The position numbers and the translations under genes are program-made. Source: Poriferisodalis sp965215815 (GTDB lineage Bacteria; Actinomycetota; Acidimicrobiia; Acidimicrobiales; Poriferisodalaceae). Taken from it: 64,000 nucleotides of DNA. Positions within the stretch are counted from its first letter, which is position 1. Every line of letters starts with the position of its first letter. The stretch spans positions 1,364,001 to 1,428,000 of the forward strand of contig NZ_CBDCEO010000013.1 of NCBI RefSeq assembly GCF_965215815.1, given 5' to 3'. Shown here piece by piece: positions 49,185-57,931 of this stretch. The notes below the pieces were generated by a model. It made no database searches and was not told the DNA's origin. It saw only the letters and a list, made by a program, of their open reading frames with translations.

Positions 49185-50921
49185 ATGAGACGATCAGCGA
49201 GCACAGCGCGCCGCGGCCTGCGACCGGTAGCGCTCGGTGCGCTGTGCGTCGCGCTGGCAGGGTCCGTGCTGTTCTTTCCAGCGAACGCCTCGGCGCAATC
49301 CGCAGACATCACCATCCGGCGGATCCCCGGGCAGAACTACTACGAACTCGCAGCGAACGCCGCCGGCGGCAAATGCGACTCGGAGACCGGCTCGTACAGC
49401 GTGGCCCTGGCGTCGGGAGAGGACTGGCCCGACGCGCTGGCGGCCACTGCGTTGGACCGGCCGCTGCTGCTCACACGGCAGGGATTCCTGCCTGCAGCAA
49501 CCCGGAACTACCTCCTGCCGTGCGTGTCGCACCCCAACGCCAAGGTCATCATTCTGGGCGGGCCAGCCGCGGTGTCCGAAGACCTGGCCAACACGCTGCG
49601 CGCCGTGGGATTCCGGGTGGACCGGATTGCCGGCGCCGATCGCTACGAGACCGCCCGCCGAGCAGCAGCCCTCTTCGCCCCCGACGAGCTCGCCACGGTG
49701 TACCTGGCCTCAGGAGTGAACTTCGCTGACGCCGTCGCCGCCGCCCCGAGCGTGACCGCCGACACCCCGCTCATCCTCACCACGGCCGACGCCCTCCACG
49801 ACGAAGCACGCCAGTTCCTCACCGATCCGGACCGCACGGTGGGATCGGTCACGATCCTGGGCGGGCACGCAGCCATCTCGGCCGCCGTCGAGGAAGACAT
49901 TCACAGCCTCGGCATCGAGACCCGCCGCGTTGCCGGCGCCGACCGCTACGAGACCGCCGCACTGCTCGCCCGGCGCTCGTTCAACACGCTCGGATGCCAT
50001 CCGGTGATCGATGTCGCAGTGGCCAGCGGAACAGCGCCACATGGAGGTCTCGTGGCAGGCGCAGTCCGTGGGCCCTGCCAGCCAATGCTGCTGGCGCCGG
50101 AGCCTGCCAGCGGGGTGCCGGAGCTGCTCGCCGAATTCGGACGCGACTGGAGCCTGGCGATCGGCAGGTCCGTGCGAGCGACCGTGACCGGCATCGGCCC
50201 CTCGTCCATCGTCGGCAACGCCGCAGTGGTGGCGGTGGCAACCGGCGAGACACCCGACCCCGACAACACGACCGGATCCGACGCGGCCATCGGGCTGCAG
50301 GACTGGGACCAGCTGGCCGAATCCGTCGTGCGGGTGGAATGCCTTGACACGCACGGCCGAACGATCCAATTCGGAACTGGCTTCGCTGTGGGCAACGGCG
50401 TGCAGATCGTGACCAGCAACCACGTCGTGTTCGACGACCGGGGGCGAGCGTGCCCTCGCCTGCGGGCATCGCTGGGCGGCACGTTCGAGCAACGGCCCAC
50501 CCGCCAGGTGCCCGTGGCGCTGGAGCGATCAGCCCCCGATCGGGATCTCGCCCTGCTGGTGATGGACCCTGACGCACCACCGCTTCCGACCGTGAACTTC
50601 ACTTCGGGGTCGTTGCGAGCCGGCGAGACGATCACCGTGTTGGGCTACCCGGGGATCGGCGGCTCGACGATGACGCTCACCACCGGGCGCTACTCGGGCA
50701 CGACTCGCCTGCAAGGGTCGATCTGGATCAAGACCGACGCGCAGATTGCTCCCGGCAACAGCGGCGGCCCGGTGTTCGACGACAGCCGACAGCTCGTCGG
50801 GGTCGCCACCGCCCTGAGCCTGGCCCAGCTCGGCGACAGCGGCAGCGTCATCGGCAGCCTCAGCCTGCTGGTGCCAGCGGACGACGTTGCCGCACTGCTC
50901 GCAGGCGACATCGGCACGTAG
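49185..50921 (+). CDS. CWB2 protein fused to an HtrA-like serine protease
   Basis: 579 residues from ATG 49185, which begins the signal peptide (GALCVALAGSVLFFPANASA); the longer frame from 49041 overlaps the upstream gene. Three CWB2 units follow (RIPGQNYYELA, AGADRYETARRAA, AGADRYETAALLA), with ILGGPAAVS and ILGGHAAIS. The C-terminal trypsin-like domain has all three catalytic residues: His in VTSNHVVFDD, Asp in SAPDRDLALLVM, Ser in APGNSGGPVFDD. It is therefore a wall-anchored, probably active protease that could process neighbouring surface proteins (inference). Confidence 0.9.
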   Translation: MRRSASTARRGLRPVALGALCVALAGSVLFFPANASAQSADITIRRIPGQNYYELAANAAGGKCDSETGSYSVALASGEDWPDALAATALDRPLLLTRQGFLPAATRNYLLPCVSHPNAKVIILGGPAAVSEDLANTLRAVGFRVDRIAGADRYETARRAAALFAPDELATVYLASGVNFADAVAAAPSVTADTPLILTTADALHDEARQFLTDPDRTVGSVTILGGHAAISAAVEEDIHSLGIETRRVAGADRYETAALLARRSFNTLGCHPVIDVAVASGTAPHGGLVAGAVRGPCQPMLLAPEPASGVPELLAEFGRDWSLAIGRSVRATVTGIGPSSIVGNAAVVAVATGETPDPDNTTGSDAAIGLQDWDQLAESVVRVECLDTHGRTIQFGTGFAVGNGVQIVTSNHVVFDDRGRACPRLRASLGGTFEQRPTRQVPVALERSAPDRDLALLVMDPDAPPLPTVNFTSGSLRAGETITVLGYPGIGGSTMTLTTGRYSGTTRLQGSIWIKTDAQIAPGNSGGPVFDDSRQLVGVATALSLAQLGDSGSVIGSLSLLVPADDVAALLAGDIGT

Positions 50922-51057
50922 CTCGCCATCTAGCTCGGCCCGCAGCATTGCCCACCACTCTGGTGATGCATGGTCCATGTCGGCCAAGACGAGGCGTTGG
51001 GTCGAATCGAGCGACTGCCATAGTCTCGGCCGCGAACGATCGAGGGAGTTTGCGTCC

Positions 51058-51645
51058 ATGAGCACTGCTGCTGCGGACAGGCTGCTGGAGATCTTGCGCA
51101 CCAAGGGCCTGACGGAGCTCCCCGAGGCCGTCCAGCTGGCTTCGGGCAATTACTCGCGCTACTTCATTGACGGCAAGGTTGCGCTGGGTGCCGGGGACGA
51201 CCTGAGGCTTGCTGCCGAGGCGATCACCGAGCGGGTGACCGCTGCTGGCGTCCAGTTCGACTCGGTCGGCGGCCTGACGCTCGGCGCCGACGCTCTGTCG
51301 GCCGCCATCGCCGTCGTCAGCGGGGCGAACTGGTTCATCGTCCGCAAGGAAGCGAAGGGGCGCGGCACGAACCGCCTCGTCGAAGGCACACGGATCGGCG
51401 AGGGCAACCGTGTCCTGCTGGTCGACGACATCGTCACGACCGGCGGCTCGATCCTGAAGGCGTACCAGAGCGTTCAGGCAACCGGCGCCCAAGTGGTAGC
51501 CGCCGTCACGCTGGCTGATCGGGGCGACGACGCCAGCAGGTCATTCGACGAACTCGGCGTGTCGTACTTCCCCATGGCTACGTACGAGGACATGGGCATT
51601 CCGGCCATAGGCACCGAGACCGCCAGCGCCGCCGCCGCCAGCTGA
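51058..51645 (+). CDS. pyrE: Orotate phosphoribosyltransferase
   Basis: 195 residues from ATG 51058 behind GAGGGAG; the frame opens at 50887. It transfers phosphoribose from PRPP to orotate in de novo UMP synthesis. Visible motifs are ASGNYSRYFIDGKVAL near the N-terminus, GGLTLGADALSAAIA, RKEAKGRGTNRLVEG (flexible catalytic loop) and the PRPP-binding VLLVDDIVTTGGSI. It is cytosolic and the only clear housekeeping gene in the window. The 3' end, including the stop, lies inside a 46-bp tandem repeat. Confidence 0.93.
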   Translation: MSTAAADRLLEILRTKGLTELPEAVQLASGNYSRYFIDGKVALGAGDDLRLAAEAITERVTAAGVQFDSVGGLTLGADALSAAIAVVSGANWFIVRKEAKGRGTNRLVEGTRIGEGNRVLLVDDIVTTGGSILKAYQSVQATGAQVVAAVTLADRGDDASRSFDELGVSYFPMATYEDMGIPAIGTETASAAAAS

Positions 51646-51768
51646 AGCCTGCCGCACCGTTGCGTGGTGCGTTCGAGCCGCCGCCAGCTGAAGCCTGCCG
51701 CACCGTTGCGTGGTGCGTTCGAGCCGCCGCCGGCTGAAGCCTGCCCAACCGCTGCGTGGCGCGACCAC
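51631..51768 (+). repeat. 46-bp tandem repeat over the pyrE 3' end
   Basis: Two identical copies (51631-51676, 51677-51722) and a diverged third copy begin GCCGCCGCCAGCTGAAGCCT. Copy 1 contains the pyrE stop. Each of the first two includes a CGCACC-N7-GGTGCG stem, so the transcript would carry consecutive hairpins. Confidence 0.85.
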
Positions 51769-51805
51769 GCCGACACCTCCCCGATGGAGAAACCGCAGAA
51801 GTAGG

Positions 51806-54800
51806 TTGCGGAGGGTGCGGCGATTGGCGGCCCTTGTGTTGTCGGTGGCTGTGGGATTCGGCAGCGTGCTGGTCCTTCCGGTCAATCCAGCAGGCGCGGC
51901 CCAAATCGATGGCTCGGATTTCTCGACCACCCGCTACGGCGGGGAGGACCGCTACGCCACGTCGCTGCTGATCGCTGAGGCAGTCGCCGCTGAGGCCGGC
52001 GGCTCGCTGGAGTGGGTGGTGCTGGTGTCGGGGGAGCGGTGGACCGACGCCGTGGTGGCGGCACCGCTGGCGGGAGCGCTGGGCGCGCCGGTGCTGATGA
52101 CCCCGCCGGGCGAGCTGCGGCCCGATGCACTGGCGTTCCTGGCGCGGGCGGGCGTGTCCAACGCGCTCGTGGTCGGGCCGGACGCGAGCGGCGGCGCCCA
52201 TGGACCCGGTCGCGGCGTCAGCGCGGCCGTGCTCGAAGCTCTGGACGAAGCCGGCGTGTCGGCGGAGCGCGTCGCGGGTGACGACCGCTACAGCACCGGG
52301 GTTGCCGCTGCTGGACGGGTCACCCCGGGGATGATGCCGGGGCTGGGCCGCACCGTGATCGTGGCCAGCGGCGAAGTGTTTGCCGATGCGCTGGTGGCCG
52401 GGCCGTTCGCTGCCCGCGGCGGTCATCCGGTGCTGTTGACCCCGCCCGACGAACTGCACGCCGACGTGGCGAGCTACCTGGCCACGAACAGCATCGAGAA
52501 CGTGGTGCTGATGGGCGGCACGGCTGCCCTGAGCGAAGCCGTCGAGACGTCAGTCACCGACCTCGGAGCGTCGGTGACCCGGCTGGCAGGTGCCACCCGC
52601 TACGACACGGCGGTCAAGGCAGCCGAGCTGGTGACCGACCGCTACAGCGCCGCAGCCGGACAGACCTGCTTCGCCACCAGCACGATCGGCGTGGCCCGTG
52701 CCCGCGTGCCGTTCGACTCGTTCAGCGCAGCGCCGCTGCTGGCACGGCTGTGCGCCCCGCTGGTCCTGGTCGACCCGACCCAGGTTCCCGCCGACACCGC
52801 CGCCTACCTCGATGCCGCCCGGGAAGCAAACCCGACGGTGGAACTGCGGGTCTTCGGCGGTGACGCAGCCGTCTCCCAAGCCGCCATCGACGCCTATCTC
52901 AGCGGCGAAGACCTGGATCCAGACGAAGAAGCCGACGGGGAGGCGGACGATGAGGCGGACGATGAGGCGGAAGCCACCGAAGACGACGCAGCCGACGCCG
53001 AGTCGGCTGTCCTGCCCGCCGGCACCTGCGGCGGCTCCATCACCGACGAGCCCCGCGTGCTCGTGTCCTCGCGCAACGCCGAGGATCCCGCCTGGTCACC
53101 CGACTGCAGCCAGATCGTCTACACGAAGGACGGCTCGCTGTGGGTTGCGAACAACAACGGCTCGAACGCCAAGCGCATCGTGCGCGACAGCTATCTCAGC
53201 TCGGCCGCCTGGTCGCCCGACGGCACCCAGATCGTCTACGTCCGGGGCTACCAGGAGGACGGAAGATGGTTCTCCCATGTCTGGATCTCCAACGCTGACG
53301 GCACCGGCCGGGAGAAGCTGACCCACAACGACCTCACCGACCGGATCCCCCGCTGGTCGCCTGACGGCGAGACGATCATCTTTGACCGCTTCACCGACGG
53401 CGAGCGCTTCGTTGCCCGCATGAACCGCGCCGGCACGAACGAGAAGTCGCTGACACCAGGCGGCTCGTGGGACTACGCACCGGTCTTTTCGCCCGACGGC
53501 ACCCAGCTGGCCTACATCGCCGGCGAAGCTGTCGTCATCGCCGACGCCGACGCGGCGAACCCGCGCAACGCTGTCGACGAGGTGTACTGGAACGGCGGTC
53601 TCGACTGGTCGCCCGACGGCAAGCGACTCGCCTTCGTACGCGGCGACAGCGCGCGCACGCAGCTCATCATCGCCGACGTCAACGGCCTCAACGAGGAGGT
53701 CGTGTTCGACTTCGAAGGCCAAGCCATCGCACCCCGCTGGTCACCCGACGGCCAGCTCCTCGCCTTCCACACCATCGATGCCGACGGCGCTCACCAGGTG
53801 TACGTATCGGGCGCGAGCGGCGAGCAGGTCGTCAGTGGGGCCTCGGAATGCCGGCCCGCAGGCGTCTCTAGCGTGACAGCCGGCTTCCCCCTGCCACCCT
53901 GGGCAGCCCCATCATCGGGAACCCTGCGGGTGGCCGTGCTCTTCATGGACTTCCCCGACGCAGAGGCCACCCACACCACCTCCGACGAGGCCGAACAGGG
54001 CCTTCCCTACGTCGAGGACTACCTCGAGTCGGTCAGCTACGGCCAACTCGACGTCGAGATGGTGCCCCACCACACATGGCTGCGATCCGAGCAGGAATTC
54101 GGCGACTTCGTCAGCACGAACGCACTCAGCAACCAGGCCGTGAATACAGGTGCCATCAGCCACGCGATCGGCCTGGCCGAGCCCGATTTCGACCTCTCCG
54201 ACATCGACACCGTCATGGTGGTGCTGCCCAGCAGCCGCTTCGGCGGCGGCGGGTTCGCCCATCCGTCCGTCAGTGTCGCGGGCAGCTCGTGGCGGACGAC
54301 GCTCATCAACAGCGTCTATCTCGGCGACGAGCGCGAGCCCTACACGTGGGGATCCGTCGCTGCCCATGAGCTCGGGCACAACCTCGGCCTGGCAGACCTG
54401 TATCCCTACGGCGACGCACACTCCCGACCCGAGGCACCCAGCGGGCAGAGGTGGGTCGCATCGGAGTGGGGACGCATGAACATGTGGGCGTACTTCCTTG
54501 CCGATGAGAACGACCCCCGGCTGGCCCACGACTGGGAGTACCCAAGCGGCCAGGTCTCCACGGCCTACCGGCATCACCTGCGCATGGAGGAAATGCTGGC
54601 GTGGAGCCGCTGGCAGCTGGGCTGGCTGAGCGACTCGCGGGTCAGCTGCGTCAACGAAGAAGTCGACGAAGCCGGCGTCACGGTGGCGCTGTCGCCGATC
54701 GCCGGGCCAGGCGATGGCACAGCGATGGCGGCGGTGCCGCTCAACGCTCGCAAGATGCTGGTGATCGAGAGCCGCCGCAAGCTCGGCTACGACGCCGGCC

Positions 54801-55060
54801 GGTTCTTCCAGGCCACCGACACGGGCGCCAGCACGACGTTCCCCCGGCTCATCACCGAAGGCGTGCTCGTGTACACCGTCGACAGCCTGCTGCGCTCTGG
54901 GCGCTTGCCGCTGCGGGTAGCGGGCGACAGCGGCAACGCCCAGGTCGACGACTTCCCGGTGCTCGAAGCCGGCGAGTCAGTGACGGTGCACGGCTACACC
55001 ATCACGGTCACCGCTGACGACGGCGACACCCACACGGTGTCCATCACCCGCAACAACTGA
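51806..55060 (+). CDS. CWB2 protein fused to a TolB-like propeller and an M6-type metalloprotease
   Basis: About 1084 residues from TTG 51806. GTG 51815 is another option, and the frame opens at 51710 inside the tandem repeats. Order: signal peptide (LAALVLSVAVGFGSVLVLPV); three CWB2 repeats (GGEDRYATSLL, GDDRYSTGVAA, GATRYDTAVKA); an Asp/Glu-rich linker; at least five PD40 blades (WSPDGTQIVY, WSPDGETIIF, FSPDGTQLAY, WSPDGKRLAF, WSPDGQLLAF); then an M6 immune-inhibitor-A-like protease with zinc motif AAHELGHNLGLADLYPYGD. The C-terminal beta domain ends DTHTVSITRNN. A large wall-attached, probably active extracellular protease. A decayed paralogue lies at 61061. Confidence 0.88.
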   Translation: MRRVRRLAALVLSVAVGFGSVLVLPVNPAGAAQIDGSDFSTTRYGGEDRYATSLLIAEAVAAEAGGSLEWVVLVSGERWTDAVVAAPLAGALGAPVLMTPPGELRPDALAFLARAGVSNALVVGPDASGGAHGPGRGVSAAVLEALDEAGVSAERVAGDDRYSTGVAAAGRVTPGMMPGLGRTVIVASGEVFADALVAGPFAARGGHPVLLTPPDELHADVASYLATNSIENVVLMGGTAALSEAVETSVTDLGASVTRLAGATRYDTAVKAAELVTDRYSAAAGQTCFATSTIGVARARVPFDSFSAAPLLARLCAPLVLVDPTQVPADTAAYLDAAREANPTVELRVFGGDAAVSQAAIDAYLSGEDLDPDEEADGEADDEADDEAEATEDDAADAESAVLPAGTCGGSITDEPRVLVSSRNAEDPAWSPDCSQIVYTKDGSLWVANNNGSNAKRIVRDSYLSSAAWSPDGTQIVYVRGYQEDGRWFSHVWISNADGTGREKLTHNDLTDRIPRWSPDGETIIFDRFTDGERFVARMNRAGTNEKSLTPGGSWDYAPVFSPDGTQLAYIAGEAVVIADADAANPRNAVDEVYWNGGLDWSPDGKRLAFVRGDSARTQLIIADVNGLNEEVVFDFEGQAIAPRWSPDGQLLAFHTIDADGAHQVYVSGASGEQVVSGASECRPAGVSSVTAGFPLPPWAAPSSGTLRVAVLFMDFPDAEATHTTSDEAEQGLPYVEDYLESVSYGQLDVEMVPHHTWLRSEQEFGDFVSTNALSNQAVNTGAISHAIGLAEPDFDLSDIDTVMVVLPSSRFGGGGFAHPSVSVAGSSWRTTLINSVYLGDEREPYTWGSVAAHELGHNLGLADLYPYGDAHSRPEAPSGQRWVASEWGRMNMWAYFLADENDPRLAHDWEYPSGQVSTAYRHHLRMEEMLAWSRWQLGWLSDSRVSCVNEEVDEAGVTVALSPIAGPGDGTAMAAVPLNARKMLVIESRRKLGYDAGRFFQATDTGASTTFPRLITEGVLVYTVDSLLRSGRLPLRVAGDSGNAQVDDFPVLEAGESVTVHGYTITVTADDGDTHTVSITRNN

Positions 55061-55263
55061 CGGCACCGGTCCCCGCACTCCGACCGTCGCCGACCGACCC
55101 TGCAGCCATCGCAGCAACCAGGCCGGCCAAGCAGCCCCAAAAGCCGCCGAAACTTCGGGGTTTCAGGGCTCAGGGGTGCCGCGGACCGCAAGCCAGCGCG
55201 CGGTACCTTGATTTTCGGGTTCCGTGGCGCCCGTATTCCCTCCACTGCTCTGAGGAGTCGTCG

Positions 55264-57846
55264 ATGAACGTGTCTCCATCTACCGCGCCTCGGCGGCGAA
55301 TGCGGCTTGGGCGGGTCCTGGTGGCTGCCGCTGTAGCCGCCAGCGTGCTCGCCGTGGCGAACGACCCCGCACAGGGTGCAGCAGCCCTCGTCGAGACGCG
55401 TCGCCTCGAGGGCAACACCCGTTTCGAGACCGCCGCCGAGATAGCGGAGGCCTACGTCGACCAGATCGAGACCTTCTCGGGCCGGATCGGCATCGACTCC
55501 GTCATCTTGACTTCCGGCGACAACAACGACTTTGCCTACGCGCTGCCGTCGCCGGCCCTGTCACGCCGGTATGACGCCCCGCTGCTGCTGACCCGGCCCA
55601 ACTCGATTCCCGAAGCCGTCACGACATTCCTGACCCGCTACGAGGTCTCGACCGTCTACATACTTGGCGGCGACTCGGTCGTGACGCCCTCTGTGGAGAG
55701 CGCAATCGACGCGATCAGCGGTACCAGGACCGTCCGCATCGCCGGTGACGACGCCTACTCGACGGCAGTGGCAGTTGCCGAAGAGGTGGGGCCCAGGACG
55801 GGCGTTCCCGGCGACTACAGCTCCTATGGCCGCACCGCTCTGCTGGCGACCGGGGAGACATTCGCCGATGCGCTGGCCGTTGGACCGCTCGCATATCGGG
55901 GCGAGCACCCGATCCTGCTCACCGACAGCGGCGAACTGCCCGCCGTGGTCACGGAGTTCCTGGAGTCCAGTCGTACCGAGCATGTCATCATCCTCGGCGG
56001 CACCGCAGCGATCAGCACCACCGTGCAGCAGGAAGTCGAAGGGCTCGGAATCGAGGTGACTCGTTGGGCGGGAGCCGACCGCTACGAGACCGCACTCGAG
56101 GTCGCAGAGGCGCTGCTCGGCGATGACCAGCCCGACGGCTGCTTCGACGGCACTGAGCTCGGGATGGCGTACGCCTGGCGCTCACCCGATGCAATAGCGA
56201 GCGGGCCGCTGCTGGGCGAGCTCTGCGCGCCTCTGCTGCTGACCGACATCGACGAAGTGCCCCCGCCCGTCGAGTACTTCTTGGCGTCCGAGAACTACAT
56301 CACCGGAAATCTCGACGGCCAAGTGCGCATCACGGTGTTCGGCGGTCCGGCGGCCGTGTCGCAAAGCGCGATGGATGCCGCTGTCGATGCCGCTCGCCTG
56401 CCAGACCTGCGTGCACGCCTGCACGCGGTCGAAGGGGGCTGCCACTTCACGGCGGTGTTCACCGAACCGGTCGTGACCGCCGATGCCGAGCAGCTCGTCA
56501 ACTACCTCAATGGCAACACCCCGTTCCTGACGGGATCGGCGACGGTGAATGCCGGCAATGCCGATACCACCACGAAGGTCATCGTGACGCTCGAGGGGGC
56601 GTCGACGCTCTCGGGTGCCTCGGTGCCGACGGGGTGCGCCTCGCCGTTCCGCGCCCGTGACCGCATCGGCGTGGTCGCCGGCGAGATCGCGTCGCCCAAT
56701 GATCGGCGCCGAGTCCCCCGCGAGGAATTCTTCATCGACGACGACGACATCCGACCCGTCCTCGTCATGAACGCGCCCGAAGGCAGCAACGCCGTGTGGA
56801 TCGAGAGCGGCGAGCCGTTGCAGCAAGCCGATGTGGAGGTCGTCTTCAGGCGGACCGGCAACCCCGATATCAGCGAGTATGCGTCTGTGGTGGACGGCAC
56901 CACGATGTTCTCGGTCAACGTTCCGAGCCAATTCGGCTCCGAATTGCGCGACGGCGACCGGGTCACGATCGCGAGCCGGGAAGTCTTCGATCTCGCAGGC
57001 AACGAGAACCGGGCCATCAGCCGCACCGTGGTGCGTGACGACACGCCGCCACGAGTGGCCACCATCACCGTCACTGATCCCAGAGCCAGCGGCCAAGCGG
57101 CGGTCACGCTGAACGCCACCGACGTTGACGACGTCAGCCGCGAAGCGCTGAAGATCAGCGTCAATGCAGGCTCCTCCGCGGATGGAGCGGTGGGCAACCG
57201 TTGGCACATCGACGTGGATGTGCGGCATATCCGCCCGGCCAGCTGGAGCACCGGGCAGCTGTCGAACATCGACGTGTCCACCTCGAACCGACGCATCACC
57301 GTGCAGGTTGTGGCTGCGGCCGCCATCAACGACCTGGCCGACGACTTGAATCTGGACCGGCCGTTCCGGTCGCTGTTCAATGCTGAGATCCTCGCCGGTC
57401 AGGGCGCCAGCACCCCCATCGACACCGGTGGTCGCGTGGCCTTGGGAGGCGGCACCAGCACGGTTGATCTGACGGTCCACTGGAGCGAACCAGTGCAAGG
57501 CTGCGATAACCCGGACAAACCGGTCAAGCCACGCCAGGTCGAGATTGACGTCGACGGCGACACCGAGGTCGACTTCGCGCTGGACGGGTTCGCATACGAC
57601 GACAGCGATGTCACCTTCGTGGCCGACGACAGCGAGACCACCTCGATCGTCGCGGGCTCCGCCGCTTGCGACAACACGACGCCAGGCGCCCGCACGGGCA
57701 CGCTGGTCGCCCGCGTTCAGTCGTCGGATCTCAACAATCTTCCCGACACCACCTCGATCGGTGAGATCCGACCGGGAGCGGCAACGGACCTCGCCGGCAA
57801 CACCAGCAGGCGCCAAACGGGCGTGATGCTGCGCCGCCCCTCATAG
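55264..57846 (+). CDS. Secreted three-repeat CWB2 protein with beta-rich C-terminus
   Basis: 860 residues; ATG with GAGGAG nine bases upstream. The signal peptide includes VLVAAAVAASVLAVANDPAQ. Three CWB2 repeats follow: EGNTRFETAAEIA, AGDDAYSTAVAVA, AGADRYETALEVA, with ILGGDSVVT and ILGGTAAIS turns. The C-terminal 480 residues contain SwmB/Ig-like beta domains (RIGVVAGEIASPNDRR, TIASREVFDLAGNENRA) as in its downstream neighbour, to which it is clearly paralogous. A hairpin terminator separates the two. Function beyond wall binding is unknown. Confidence 0.9.
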   Translation: MNVSPSTAPRRRMRLGRVLVAAAVAASVLAVANDPAQGAAALVETRRLEGNTRFETAAEIAEAYVDQIETFSGRIGIDSVILTSGDNNDFAYALPSPALSRRYDAPLLLTRPNSIPEAVTTFLTRYEVSTVYILGGDSVVTPSVESAIDAISGTRTVRIAGDDAYSTAVAVAEEVGPRTGVPGDYSSYGRTALLATGETFADALAVGPLAYRGEHPILLTDSGELPAVVTEFLESSRTEHVIILGGTAAISTTVQQEVEGLGIEVTRWAGADRYETALEVAEALLGDDQPDGCFDGTELGMAYAWRSPDAIASGPLLGELCAPLLLTDIDEVPPPVEYFLASENYITGNLDGQVRITVFGGPAAVSQSAMDAAVDAARLPDLRARLHAVEGGCHFTAVFTEPVVTADAEQLVNYLNGNTPFLTGSATVNAGNADTTTKVIVTLEGASTLSGASVPTGCASPFRARDRIGVVAGEIASPNDRRRVPREEFFIDDDDIRPVLVMNAPEGSNAVWIESGEPLQQADVEVVFRRTGNPDISEYASVVDGTTMFSVNVPSQFGSELRDGDRVTIASREVFDLAGNENRAISRTVVRDDTPPRVATITVTDPRASGQAAVTLNATDVDDVSREALKISVNAGSSADGAVGNRWHIDVDVRHIRPASWSTGQLSNIDVSTSNRRITVQVVAAAAINDLADDLNLDRPFRSLFNAEILAGQGASTPIDTGGRVALGGGTSTVDLTVHWSEPVQGCDNPDKPVKPRQVEIDVDGDTEVDFALDGFAYDDSDVTFVADDSETTSIVAGSAACDNTTPGARTGTLVARVQSSDLNNLPDTTSIGEIRPGAATDLAGNTSRRQTGVMLRRPS

Positions 57847-57864
57847 CCCGACGCATCAAGTTCC

Positions 57865-57892
57865 CTCAGCCACGTCCGCGGGTGTGGTTGAG
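57865..57892 (+). terminator. Hairpin terminator between two CWB2 genes
   Basis: CTCAGCCAC / GTGGTTGAG arms (one G-T pair) with a 10-nt loop start 19 bases after the stop. No T-run. Confidence 0.5.
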
Positions 57893-57931
57893 TGAGCGTG
57901 CGCTGATTTGCCGGTGTCGCTGGAGTCCACC

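Noticed and set aside
56182..57816. 544-residue minus-strand open frame opposite the CWB2 gene at 55264
   Set aside because: Antisense shadow with no recognisable domain.
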